Shown here: positions 21,585-31,300 of the stretch, piece by piece
How positions within the stretch are numbered: the stretch's first letter is position 1
How the letters are laid out: the number at the start of each line of letters is the position of its first letter
Source: Anastrepha obliqua
Lineage: Eukaryota; Arthropoda; Insecta; Diptera; Tephritidae
Length of the DNA stretch: 64,000 bases
Assembly: GCF_027943255.1 (NCBI RefSeq)
Contig: NC_072893.1
Span: 35,858,001-35,922,000 of the forward strand
Direction of reading: 5' to 3'
The notes under the pieces: generated by a model
What the model saw: only the letters and a program-made list of their open reading frames with translations
Told to the model about the DNA's origin: nothing
Databases searched by the model: none
Made by a program: the position numbers and the translations under genes

Positions 21585-21965
21585 TTTTTTTAATTGAAAA
21601 ATATTTTATTTCTTATTATTTTTTTAATTAAAAAATATTTTATTTTTTATTATTTTCATTTTTAATTAAAAAATATTTTATTTCTTATTATTCTTTTTTT
21701 ATTTTTTTAAATTAAAAAATATTATATTTTTATTATTTTTTTTAATTAAAAAATATTTTATTTTTTATTATTTTTTTTTTAATTAAAAATATTTTATTTT
21801 TTATTATTTTTAATTTTAATTAAAAAAGATTTTATTTTTATTATTATTTTTAATAAAAAAATATTATATTTTATTTATTTTAATTTTTTTTTTTTAATTA
21901 AAATTTTTTTATTTTTTATTATTATTTTTTTTAATTAAAAAAGATTTTATTTTTTAATAAAAACA
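21585..21965. repeat. A/T-only minisatellite, about 45 bp unit
   Basis: About nine degenerate repeats of TTTTAATTAAAAAATATTTT followed by ATTTTTTATTATTTTT. There is hardly any G or C in 380 bp. Unit length varies because T and A runs expand and contract. Palindromic TTAATTAA at each unit start makes each repeat self-complementary. Confidence 0.9.
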
Positions 21966-22955
21966 AATTTATGTAAAATTACAATTATGGAGGAATTTTG
22001 TACTGCCACTTTTACATTCCTCATTGAAATTATTATTTGAGTCAACCAACCATTTATCGAATCAAACAAAGTCAAAAAACACCTAAAATGAAGAAAATGC
22101 AACATTTAAATATTTCCCTCGTCACCTTTTTGCAACAACGCCTTCAATTATGCTAATGCATGCAAATTTGTAAAGTCTAAATCGTATATGTATGCGTGTA
22201 TGCACGTAAGAAAATGCCACCGGACATTTTCTTGAAAAGAAAGTAGAGTCGACTGTGCTTTAGTACCCTACAACAACATTCATCGCAACAACCAAATATT
22301 TCCGACAGTTTAAGCAAATTAAGTTTTTCCACATCACAACTTTTTCACTCAACTGTGAAAGAAGACACTTTAGTTAAATGGAGAGATCCAAACTGAAGTT
22401 TGTATTTGAAAAATTTTATCAAGAATTTTGTGGAAAAATACCAGTGAGCTGTTGAATGTAACTTCCTCTGTAATTTCCAAATTTTACCCTTTTTAGGATT
22501 CTGAGTTTTCCATATCAATTAGCAACGAAACACGTTTACGCATGTGTGGAGAATAATGGGTGTTTTTATGGGAAATATAATTTGTATTATTTATTTTTTC
22601 AAAGAATACAAAAAAAGTGAAATGGCTTCAATATTTACTTAAATTGTTTCATTAGAAAATTGTATGGAATTTTGTGTTTGAATTATCACAAAGGATGAAT
22701 TTGATTTATTCGTCTCTTTGGGCAATTATTATAACCTAATGCTTGAATGCGTTTTATGAAGATCATAAGATTGATGATTTGTATTACTTTTGCTACCACA
22801 ACCGGTCTTATCTTGCTAATAATACTCTGTGTGCTACTTAGCCCTTCTTTCAGTATGAGTGACTTGACGTTCCTACCACGAAAAGTAGTTCGAACCAGTA
22901 AAGTCTCATGATCGTGTCAGCCAATTAATAGGCCAAAATTTTTAGTTCATTCTCA
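21966..22955. other. Non-coding; nothing recognised
   Basis: No ORF longer than background and no shared repeat found. Confidence 0.5.
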
Positions 22956-22959
22956 GCCG

Positions 22960-23169
22960 TATACTGCGTAAACCCCTGAACGACATCAAGAGTTGCATCG
23001 GATTGGGATATCCAAAGGAGAAGCAGACGCGAAAGGCGAGCCAACACCTGAAGCGACAGGTGGATGCAGAAGCGCTAAAAGCAGGCTATTCATGGAGAGA
23101 AATAAAACTTCTAGTTTCAAATAAATCGAACTTTAATCTAAATGTTGAAGCCCTATGCCCCACCTAGAA
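22960..23169 (+). pseudogene. LINE ORF2 C-terminal fragment
   Basis: The plus-strand frame ending at the TAG near 23167 reads LKRQVDAEALKAGYSWREIK, LLVSNKSNFNLNVEALCPT. This matches the tail TW.R.V.AE....G.SW.E...LA..R..W...V.ALC seen in several insect LINEs, including the one at 30180-31300 (which ends WKSLVEALC). Upstream sequence is too degraded to follow. Confidence 0.65.
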
Positions 23170-23440
23170 ACCGTTATACCGATGCCTGACTTCAGGAAAA
23201 TTGCTTCCACTTGATACGATAATTACAATTAGTTTATTAACATACCCGCTAATCCAAAAACGAAGCACATTCAGCTAACGCGGGGACCATATAAGAATTG
23301 AATGCTTCTTATATGGATTTTCATTAAAATCCTTCCTCAAAATCAAAATCTACTTACGGGCTAGCGTCGATCTATTGAAAATTGAATCGAATCAACAAAA
23401 TATTGAGATCTCAAATGATCTCCCTTTTTTTATTTTATAA
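23170..23440. other. Non-coding; nothing recognised
   Basis: Short spacer before SINE-B. Confidence 0.4.
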
Positions 23441-23441
23441 G

Positions 23442-23998
23442 TTTTTTTTTTTGTTTGGGAGCATAGGGCCTCGACAAGACTCAGTCTTGCGTTGGTTTCG
23501 TTAATCTATTTTGCTTTCTGACAGGGTAGGAGATTAGTCTGCCGTTACCAGTCCTAAGTAGTGGGACTATATCCACCTGTCGTTGCTTAGGAGCAACGCC
23601 TTCTTACTGCTTGAAGCGCCACCTGTGTGTCACATTTTTCTGCCATAAGAATCGCATAGATGGTTGAGGACTTCGCTAAATTTGGTGTATCTGCGCTATT
23701 ACCGCGATAGCTCGCTTCCCCTTGCTGGCACCACTGTTGCAATGTGTAAGTGTGTATTCTTCTTTATTTTTTTTGGTTGTTTTAGCAGCCACAATACAAG
23801 TAATGCGCTGACTTTTTGTGCGGGAGTAAGGATTGGACGGATAAGGTTGTTGGGGTTGAGGAATGATTTTTTTTTTATATAGAAACTAGGAAAGGAGGTA
23901 AGTTTGGAAGAATGCGAGGACCGTGCTTTACGTGGGATTCGAACTCACAACCTCTGGGATGGCAGGCTAGTGCACTTACGCTAAACTACCGAGGCCGC
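23442..23998 (-). mobile_element. SINE-B, full length
   Basis: Composite SINE of about 557 bp read on the minus strand. The head (23998 down to about 23926) is tRNA-like: GCGGCCTCGGTAGTTTAGCG, an anticodon-loop region CTAGCCTGCCATCC reminiscent of tRNA-Gly(GCC), and a perfect-looking B box GAGTTCGAATCC. The body includes CATTCCTCAACCCCAACAAC, AGTCAGCGCATTACTTGTAT, TACACATTGCAACAGTGG and AAGGCGTTGCTCCTAAGCAA. The 3' end contains GAGTCTTGTCGAGGCCCTAT and a poly(A) tail. Two shorter copies exist at 35016-35141 and 62221-62641. The 3' end is shared with a LINE (31258-31281). Confidence 0.92.
23935..23988 (-). promoter_or_regulatory. SINE-B internal Pol III promoter (A and B boxes)
   Basis: Minus strand: A-box-like TAGTTTAGCGTAAG at 23988-23975 and B box GAGTTCGAATCC at 23946-23935. 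Spacing of about 30 bp is tRNA-like. The B box is close to consensus; the A box is weaker. The tRNA head is broken as a tRNA gene because the acceptor stem does not close. Confidence 0.7.
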
Positions 23999-24005
23999 AT
24001 AAAAG

Positions 24006-25590
24006 CCAGAAAATGTATTCTCTCGAACGACAATCACTACCGTAAATCGCACACGTCAACAAAAAGACCCCTTTTACCATTATACCACCACACGCATGCA
24101 TACATATAAAGGGGAATAGACATACTTGTATGTGTGTTCGTATGAATATATTTTCTCGATTTGTTGTTCGCAGGTAATTTGCATTTTATTTTTGCTGTTA
24201 CGAATTGTTTCATGAATACTACACACGAATTTACATCGTAACATTCACCTCTTTGGAACGAATTAATAAGACTTTCTTACCAACTGTCACACACGCAAGT
24301 GTGTGCCTGCATTGCCATTTGATTGTCTGCGGGCTGACTCCGGAATGTCTGCAAAATATGTCCCTTTAATTGTTTGTGGACTTGTTGTTGTTTTTGTAGC
24401 AAAAGTTGTTGCTGTATGTAATGATAGCAAATAACAATGACATTTATTTAGTTAACATTTGTACGCAACAGCTTTAGGGAGCAAGCACGCATGTAGTTGA
24501 GTACTTATGCGTGCATACCTACACACATCCACATGTGACTATACAAATATGCACTAATGTGGTTGATAGTCACACAAACAACAAACAAAGGGTTGAGTTG
24601 ACAATTTGAATTGCTCGGAAGTGGTTAACTGCGTGACGCACTTAAATGTTCATAAACATAATTTGTGGTAAGTTTGAGAGTAGAAGCTCATAAGTTCTAT
24701 TTACTTTTCTATTTATGTACTGCCTGATTGTGCTTGAAAGTAAGATTAAATTGCTTTAAAGTTTTGGAATATTTATTTATTTCCTCAAATATATTTCAAC
24801 ACTTTCTGAGTAAACCAACATCCAAGCCCGCCTTTCCTCTGATGATGCTTTACAATTATACCAAAAATTCGTCCAGTACTCAAAAAACTTGTTGAATTCG
24901 ATTTGCGGAAAGGCCTTCTAGCCTTGCAGCTATGTGAATTTTATCGAGTCAATCGTGTCAAGGCGGTATTTCCAAAGAAGTAATCAGTAAGCCCGCCATA
25001 CTCTATTAGAAAGGTTCGCTGATTTAGAAACGTTATAAGATTTTTAGAAAAATGCTCTCGAAGAAAAAGTTGTGCTTATGCATTTCTAAAAAATGTAACG
25101 TTTTCGTGAGATTCAATTTGTTTTTGCAGACATGATTTGTGTGGAAGAAAAAATCCGGGAGCGTCAGACTCAGAATGAGCATTTATCTTGGTCGGCGTCT
25201 GTTCTCAACGTTAGCAGCGGCTGATTAAAAACAAGTGGCCTGAGGGCCATCAGGACCGAGTCCAGTAAGATCCTGATTATGGCATACTGGAGTGGAAGCA
25301 GATTGCAAGCGGGCTGGAGCAGTGAACCTCTGCAATCCAAGTAAGCGGAGTGAAATCTTGCTGAAACTACTTGCAGAAGAATTCTCTGTTTCTTCGCCCT
25401 TTTAAAACCTGACAGGTCTTACAGAGCGCTCAAGGCACGTAATCTTAATTGACTATGTAGGTTGGGTTTAGATAACTCCCCATTAGTCCCGGATTGAAGT
25501 CTGGGTCTAAACACAGGCAGCCATAAGGATCTGTGTCAACCCTAGTATGGCCTCCCTGTTTTCATAGATAACCATGGGACTTACGGGTAC
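24006..25590. other. Non-coding, low repeat content
   Basis: The largest stretch in the first half without a recognisable element. TG/CA-rich words near 24120 and 24480-24560 are typical of fly intergenic DNA. No ORF of note, no tRNA. A 25200-25600 stretch is GC richer but yields no recognisable protein. Confidence 0.5.
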
Positions 25591-25592
25591 TA

Positions 25593-26145
25593 AAGGGTTT
25601 TTCAATAAGAGGTGTTATTTTGATATTCAAAGAAAAATGCTATTTTTTAATATAAATGATCGGATGTTTATTTCATTATAAAGAGGAAGGTATGCCGTTA
25701 ATAGTGGAAAACATCAGGCAAATGACCACCACGACCACGCTTACAGGACAATATCCTTTTCATGAAATTTTCCATAACCGAATTGCAAAGTGGCTGCCCT
25801 ATGTCCTCGATGGCCTTACGAATTCCATCTTTGAGGTCTTGAATCAGCCCTGGGCTGTTGGCGTAGACCTTCTCTTTTACGTGGCCCCAAAGAAAAAAGT
25901 CACAAGGTGTTAACTCACAAGATCTTGGTGCCCAAATGTGATCACCTCTTCGAGAGATAGCCCGGTCCGGAAACTTTTCCCGTAAAAGATCAATGGTTTC
26001 GTTGCTTGTGTGGCACGTAGCGCCGTCTTGTTGAAAATAAACGTTGTCCAGATCAATACCATCCAATTCCGGTCATAAAAAGTTGTTAATCATCTCTCGA
26101 TAGCGCAGTCTTATTGAAAATAGCATCTGTTATTGGAAAACCTTT
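25593..26145 (-). mobile_element. rosa-type (DD41D) mariner, 5'-deleted derivative
   Basis: TIR-like ends AAGGGTTTTTCAATAAGAGG (25593) and TTATTGGAAAACC followed by TT (to 26145) are flanked by TA. The minus-strand frame 26066-25698 encodes the C-terminal half of the transposase: GIDLDNVYFQQDGATCHTSN, ETIDLLREKFPDR, RRGDHIWAPRSCELTPCD, FFLWGHVKEKVYA, to ...GGHLPDVFHY. From the Asp in QQD to that in TPCD there are 41 residues, the DD41D spacing of the rosa lineage. Normally CDLTP, here CELTP, but the key Asp is retained. The N-terminal half, including the first catalytic Asp, is deleted between the 5' TIR and a 'RYREMINNF'-like remnant. Confidence 0.92.
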
Positions 26146-26239
26146 TATCATCACCCAAATGACCGGATTGAGTTGGTACAGCCTGTATGAATGTGCTTAC
26201 TTTGCCTATTACAATATTATTTTTTTTTTACAAAAATAT

Positions 26240-26745
26240 ATTAGTTTGGGGAAAAATAAATCCATTATTTTTTGGGTAGATGGTTGTAGTGATCGATATC
26301 TCGTAAAATACCGATCAAGCTATTCCAGTTTATGCTCGTTCCCAAGGTGAAATTTTACACTAAAAAATTCTTTTGCTGTTTTTTGCTTGCTCCATTCAGC
26401 TCTAAGTAACAGGGTGTCAACAATGGAAGTCAACTAAGAGAAAATTCGGTACATTTTACAATTTTTCTATGATAAAAACGAAAATGCAAGCCAGGCCGCT
26501 GAAATTGTAAATGGTGTTTATGGTGCCGTTACTGTAACGGCTAATTAAGTCGGTAATTTTGGTTTCGTCCATTCGCTCAGGCATTTTTCATGTTAAAGAA
26601 AATGTCGATAATGTAAAAAATGTCAATAAAATCACAGAAATAATCGAAGTTGATCCAATTTTCACCCTTTGTCGAAAGTCCTTAAAAATACGTACAATTT
26701 CGAATACATCCAAAAATTCACATACAAAACTGTTCGGAAGATAAG
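26240..26745 (+). pseudogene. Mariner 5' half
   Basis: A TTAGTTTGGGGAAAAATAAA terminus at about 26242 resembles a mariner TIR. Coding starts at the ATG at 26423 (MEVN, stop, EKIRYILQFFYDKNENASQAAEIVNGVYG), then after frameshifts FRSGIFHVKENV, VNKITEIIEVDPIFT and a KNSHTKLFGR end. This matches the two helix-turn-helix units of DD34D mariners (NASQAA.E...VYG; RSG.FDVKD; VENVDKI.EIIE.D). The catalytic domain is absent: a LINE 3' end begins at about 26760. Confidence 0.82.
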
Positions 26746-26754
26746 CACGCTTTG

Positions 26755-27120
26755 ATACTTGGCTTTCTCGAACCCGTTGGCGCTAGCTGTATGGAGGGCA
26801 AGGTAGATTCATCTCAGCACCTTCTCCTTAGTTGTCCTGCTTTCGCGGGGCTAAGATTTAGGCATCTTAGCTCTCATTTCTGTGCTACACCTGCTGATAC
26901 TAGCAGGCCTTGATATGAGCAACCTGATAAACTTCATCAGCACCAGGTAGTGGTTAACACAACCGTAACTCCGTCATCGTTCGCTCATGATCCCCTATTC
27001 TTTCTTTGCTCTTTATTTCCCTGCTCCTTATTGCTCTGCAATGGTAACACAAATTTGATTTTTTCATCCAAGTTTTCTTTCTCTCTGGGCAAACATTTGA
27101 CCTAACCTAACTTAACCTTT
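26755..27120 (+). pseudogene. LINE ORF2 3' terminus
   Basis: The plus strand encodes SSQHLLLSCPAFAGLRFRHL and SSHFCATPADTSRP, a close match to the C-terminal module at 44090-44200 (SSQHLLLSCPALVW; SHFFATPADIAG). A pyrimidine-rich 3' UTR (TCCCTGCTCCTTATTGCTCT region) follows, ending ACCTAACCTAACTTAACC at about 27100-27117. 5' truncated to the last part of ORF2. Same family as 43405-44430. Confidence 0.85.
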
Positions 27121-27546
27121 AAAAATTCATACATTTTACTCAACATTTTTAGAACAATTTTCGGTATGCAACTTTGTTGCCTATTTAATTGTATGTTTGA
27201 GGCAACTCAAAATTCTCGTTGATTTTTTGATACATTTTTTACTTGACGATGTCACGCATTTTCTCCATGGCAGCGATTGATTCCATGCCAATTGACCCAA
27301 GTATTTTGGACATTGTTGTAAATGTTTCTGAAAATTGGATTATTTGTAGGCTTAAGGATAATAAGAAAAAACTGAGAAAGTTTTGAAAAAAAAAATTATT
27401 TTTAGATTTATTGAATGTTGATAACTCTGGTGTAGGGTTCTCGGTTATTTTTAACATTTGCATTGTTTTAGTTTTTTAGGATAAAAGATACATATTAAAA
27501 AATTGTTTTCCGCGATCACAATTTTGGAAAATTTTCGTTTATTTTT
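27121..27546. other. AT-rich spacer
   Basis: No recognised element. Confidence 0.45.
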
Positions 27547-27693
27547 AAAGTGAAACTTCTTAGGCATCGATGGACGAGCGAGAATGGAGGGTAAAATTTC
27601 TAGGCCATGCAACGTTTTCGGGCATTTTCGTTCCGCGAGAGGGAAACACGATATAACGTTGAGGAAAGGAGAGAGAGAGTTATACCTTATATA

Positions 27694-28146
27694 GGGTCCG
27701 CCATATAACTTTACGGAATTAAAAATGCTATAAAAAAGAAACTACTCAATATTTTTCCAAACTGTGCCATGCACCATCCCATACGATCGGTCCAATTTTT
27801 CAACACATTTTCGATTGTATGCGGCTATATGACAGCTATGACATGCCCAATTGTTGAGAACGACGGTGAACTGATGTTCTTGGTGATTCACGAACACTCT
27901 CGGCCACAGCAGCAATATTTTCGGGTAACGCACATACGCTTCATTCGGTGCTTTTCTTCTTCCCATTGCCGTACGTAATTTTCAAAGTAATGTCGCAATA
28001 TTTCCCAGCGTTCTTTGAGCGTATACACAACCATTTTCGTTCAGCGGAAGAACAAAACTAATTTTCTGTCAAATCAGATGGCAGCTAAGTGTTACCATTC
28101 TTCAAATAATACCTAGTTCAAATCCGTAACGATAGATGGCGGGCGC
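27694..28146 (-). mobile_element. Mariner deletion derivative nested in Repeat R
   Basis: Ends GGGTCCGCCATATAACTTTA (27694) and TAACGATAGATGGCGGGCGC (28146) are inverted repeats flanked by TA. The minus strand encodes a fused remnant of a mariner transposase: N-terminal VYTLKERWEILRHYFEN (from about 28032) and C-terminal HTIENVLKN, TDRMGWCMARFGK (ending near 27740). The whole catalytic domain is missing. Similar N and C termini occur in rosa-related transposases. The uninterrupted site is visible in Repeat R copy 2 at about 33238-33256. Confidence 0.85.
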
Positions 28147-28344
28147 TATATATATCTTAGATACACTTTAGGCTATTCACGTCTCCCTTTTGTGCGGTCC
28201 TTCGACTTTTCTCCCACTCCTACGTTAAAGCTCCAGTCTAAGTCATATGACGTTACTCGTATTGTAGGAGCAAGAGAGAACCAAGTATATATTATATACA
28301 AGGAGTTAGAATATAACAGAGAGAGAAAAAGAGTGACGCGTAAA

Positions 28345-28600
28345 CGTAGAGCACGAACGCCATATTACTATAGTAGAGCGAAAAAGAGCAACATATTGTT
28401 AGAGTAGGATAGATAGTATTGCGCATTCGCGTGCCTTGTGTATGCACGTTATAGTGTTAGACGCTATATGTGCGCACGGCTCTAACACCAAGAGCTAATA
28501 CATCGAAGCGAGAGAAAGCAACATATAGTTATTGTAGAATACGACAGGTCGTATTGTGCGTGCTGTGGCAGTACGCGTTGGCGACAGACGCTATATATAC
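28345..28600. repeat. Diverged tandem duplication, about 135 bp, within Repeat R copy 1
   Basis: The words GAGCGAAAAAGAGCAACATA, then GTATTGCGC, then GTTAGACGCTATATGTGCGC (from 28377) recur as GAAGCGAGAGAAAGCAACAT, GTATTGTGCG and GACAGACGCTATATATACGC (from 28504). Present only in copy 1. Confidence 0.75.
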
Positions 28601-28797
28601 GCAGTTGATATACCACGTGTATTATTTTTGTAAATTTTGTCTATTTGTATTTTCTGCAAATGTTGTGAATTTATTTAGATATCTTCTCTCTCTCTCTCTC
28701 TCATTCTCTCTCGGGTCTCTCCCTCTTTCTTTGCCTGCCTTGAAAGTTTCTCTTCTGTTATGTATTTCTCTACGCTACACTCACTTTTTTTTGTGTA

Positions 28798-29150
28798 ATT
28801 TTTTAAAAACACCTCCTTCAGAATCTTTGGGATTCCTATACCTTTTATTGTTATATTCAATTAATTACAACAAACATTGATTTTTGTGAAGAATAATATC
28901 ACAATTTTTAAAATTTTTTTTCTTTTGTTTTTTTTTTTTTTGAATTTTTGACATTTTTTTTTTTTTTGGGATTCCTACAACTTTTCGAGTTATATTCAAA
29001 TAAGTACAACAAACGTTGACTTTTTTTATAGAAAAAATTTTGAAATTTTTTAATAGCATCCCTTTCAGAATTTTTGGGATTCCTATAATTTTGGAATTTT
29101 TTAAAAACACCCCTTCCAAATTCTTGGGATTCCTATAATTTTTCGGCATG
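28798..29150. repeat. Degenerate direct repeats around TTGGGATTCCTA
   Basis: TTGGGATTCCTA(T/C)A occurs at about 28827, 28966, 29075 and 29125, each preceded by CCTTC(A)GAATT-like sequence and TTTTTAAAAACACC in three of four cases, and followed by TTTT-rich DNA. Two units also share ATATTCAA(T/A)(T/A)A(A)(T/G)TACAACAAAC. Low coding potential. Confidence 0.8.
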
Positions 29151-29199
29151 CCGAACTTGAAGCGTTTTTTGGTTAACTCCCCACACAAATTTAATACTC

Positions 29200-30175
29200 C
29201 CACTGAATTTAACACCTGTGGCTTAATTCAGATAACCGTAATACACTGTGAAAGCTTGTGCGCACCTAAGGAAAACCCCTTCAAATGGCTTTTGGGTAGT
29301 TGAAATATAAAATATATGCTTATATTTTTCTGCAACAAAATGAATTTCTTAAGTCTGCTTCATTGCATCACCATCAGTTGCACTTGAAAAGAAATTGCAA
29401 TTCCGAATATCCACTTGCATCTGTTCTTCCGTCGTTCACTTTTATTTCAGCAAAGAAACTTTTAGTAAAGTCATTACGCGGTGATAAACTCCAGTGGCAG
29501 CTGCTCAGACTCTAACGACACATCAGAACCATGAAACTGACTAACTTAAATGGAGCAGCAGAAATTGCTCAACGACAGTTAGAATCATAAACAACAAAGT
29601 TTATGTGGCCAATAGATGTGTGCAACATATTGCATGCCACAATGCACGTACTGTTAAGATTGTTGCCACACACATACAAGAATGCCTGCAGAAAATGTCT
29701 CTGCTTCTTACCAGTTTCAGCTTTGCTTCTTGACTTTTTTTTATATCTACTTAGAGCCGCATAATATTACGCAGCGATGTCTTAACAAACATCAATTGTG
29801 CCCAAGGCACCAAGAAGTGTAAATGCCAAGAACAAGGTTTGGGCGCCCAACTGGGAAGCCTTGCATAAACGGCTTATTTACCACGATTAGCTCCATCGGA
29901 ATGCAACTCGTTTTCAATAAATGTTCACGCAGCTACAGATCACCTTTTACGATTCTTACGAAAATATGGAAAACGAATCTAATTTGAAAGGCGAATAATT
30001 GTTTGCTGAAACATTTCACCTTGATCAAAAAGTTCCCGAATATATTCACAAAACTCAAAATACAAAATAACTCTCAAAAGTTATATTATCGCTTTCAAAG
30101 CACTCCCCATCGACTGCTAGCCCCCTTATGCCAGCGTTTGATCCAGCTCTCGAAACATTTTTGAAACTCTTTTTT
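29200..30175. other. Non-coding; nothing recognised
   Basis: Short ORFs only. Confidence 0.45.
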
Positions 30176-30179
30176 TAGT

Positions 30180-31300
30180 ATCGGACGCTCCTTAAGAAAC
30201 GAGCAAGCTGGTTTTCGCCCTCACAATCAGTTGAGTAGCGCTCCCCGCTCTACATTCTGTTCGTAGGCTTTAAGAAGGCGTTCGACCCTGTCAAACGAGA
30301 AACAGGGGAATTGAGTAAAAAGGGAGTTCCCGCCAAGATAATCCGCCTCATCAAAGCCTTCTACGATAACTCCGAACTGGCAGTGTTTCAGGGGCGTAAG
30401 GCAAAGTTGTCCCCTGTCGCCCCTTCTCTTCGCTATCGTCCTTGATGACGTCATGAGCTAACTGACTCTGCACAAAAAAGGCATCGAATGGAGTTTCATC
30501 AGACATCATGAGGACCTGGACTTCGCCGATGACATCTGTCTCCTCTCTCACAAGCTCTCTGACATCCAAGCGAAGGCGTACAAAATAGTCGCGCTGGCAC
30601 GCACTGTCGGACTGGAGGTCAACATCACCAAGACCAAGGCTATGAGAGTTAACTACAATAACACAAGGCAGATAATGATTGACGGATGTCAGGTAGAATT
30701 TGTCGAAAGCTTCTGCTACCTCGGTTGCATCATCACGGCAGATGGTGGAGCAGATGATGATGTCAACTGCAAGCTAAAGAAAACAAGGGCGGCATTCAGG
30801 CGAATGCATACAGTATAGAGGAGCTTGCCGATCACTAGGCGCACTAAACTACGAATATTCGGCTCATGCGTAAAGGCGGTATTGTTATACGGAAGTGAAA
30901 CGAGGCTGGTGTCTAACACCATCACACAGAGGCTACAATCTTTCGTCAACAAATGCTTCCTCATCATCTGCAGAATATTCTGTCCAAACACCATCAGTAA
31001 CGACGCATTGTGGAGATTAACGAATGAGGAATCCATGCTTAGGCAAATCAAACGCAGAAAGTGGCGATGGATATCACCACACTGAGAAAACACCCAGATA
31101 GCATCACGAGAATGGCACTGGACTGGAACCCGCAAGGAAGCAAAGGTTGCGGTTGACCAAAAAACACTTGGAGAAGGTCGATGCTGCGCAAACTAGCAGA
31201 TGCCGTCATCTCATGGGACGGTGCAAAAACAACAGCACAGAACCGTGTACGATGGAAGAGTCTTGTCGAGGCCCTATGCTCACATGGAAAAAAATTTTTA
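30180..31300 (+). pseudogene. Non-LTR retrotransposon ORF2 (RT to C-terminus)
   Basis: Multi-frame coding on the plus strand: LRNEQAGFRPH (the QAGFR motif), KREFPPR, the GVRQSCPLSPLLFAIVLDDVM segment (RQG.PLSP.LF motif), DLDFADDICLLSH (catalytic, FADD instead of YADD), ARTVGLEVNITKTKAMRVN, SFCYLGCIITADGG, LYGSETRLVS, then RLTNEESMLRQIKRRKWRWI, TWRRS and WKSLVEALC. Frameshifts and stops occur near 30250-30400, at 30817 and at 31083. The endonuclease is absent. RT motif order and the RR(K)WRWIGH-like tail identify a non-LTR element; clade not assigned. The last codons coincide with the sequence shared with SINE-B's 3' end. Confidence 0.9.

Larger units (their letters stand above)
27547..28792 (+). 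repeat. Repeat R, copy 1 (variant, with nested mariner)
   Basis: Starts AAGTGAAACTTCTTAGGC and ends with GAAAGTTTCTCTTCTGTTAT and CTACGCTACACTCACTTT. Shared with copies 2 and 3: ATCGATGGACGAGCGAGAAT, CATGCAACGTTTTCGGGCAT, AGGAGAGAGAGAG, a TATACCTTATA TATA-like stretch, ATCTTAGATACACTTTAGGC, and TTTTGTAAATTTTGTCTATT before a (CT)n run. The middle (28180-28610) is unrelated to the other copies and contains a diverged ~135 bp duplication. A mariner (27694-28146) interrupts it. A TATA-like box, purine block and (CT)n suggest an LTR, but internal domains are not seen. Class unknown. Confidence 0.8.

Noticed and set aside
23926..23998. tRNA-Gly gene on the minus strand
   Set aside because: Boxes and an anticodon-like loop are present, but the acceptor stem does not pair and the sequence continues into a SINE body with poly(A); it is the SINE-B head.
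26710..27140. Target-site duplication around the LINE 3' end at 26755-27120 (AAAAATTCACATAC against AAAAATTCATACAT)
   Set aside because: The match needs an indel, and the left arm lies about 40 bp inside mariner sequence; not convincing.
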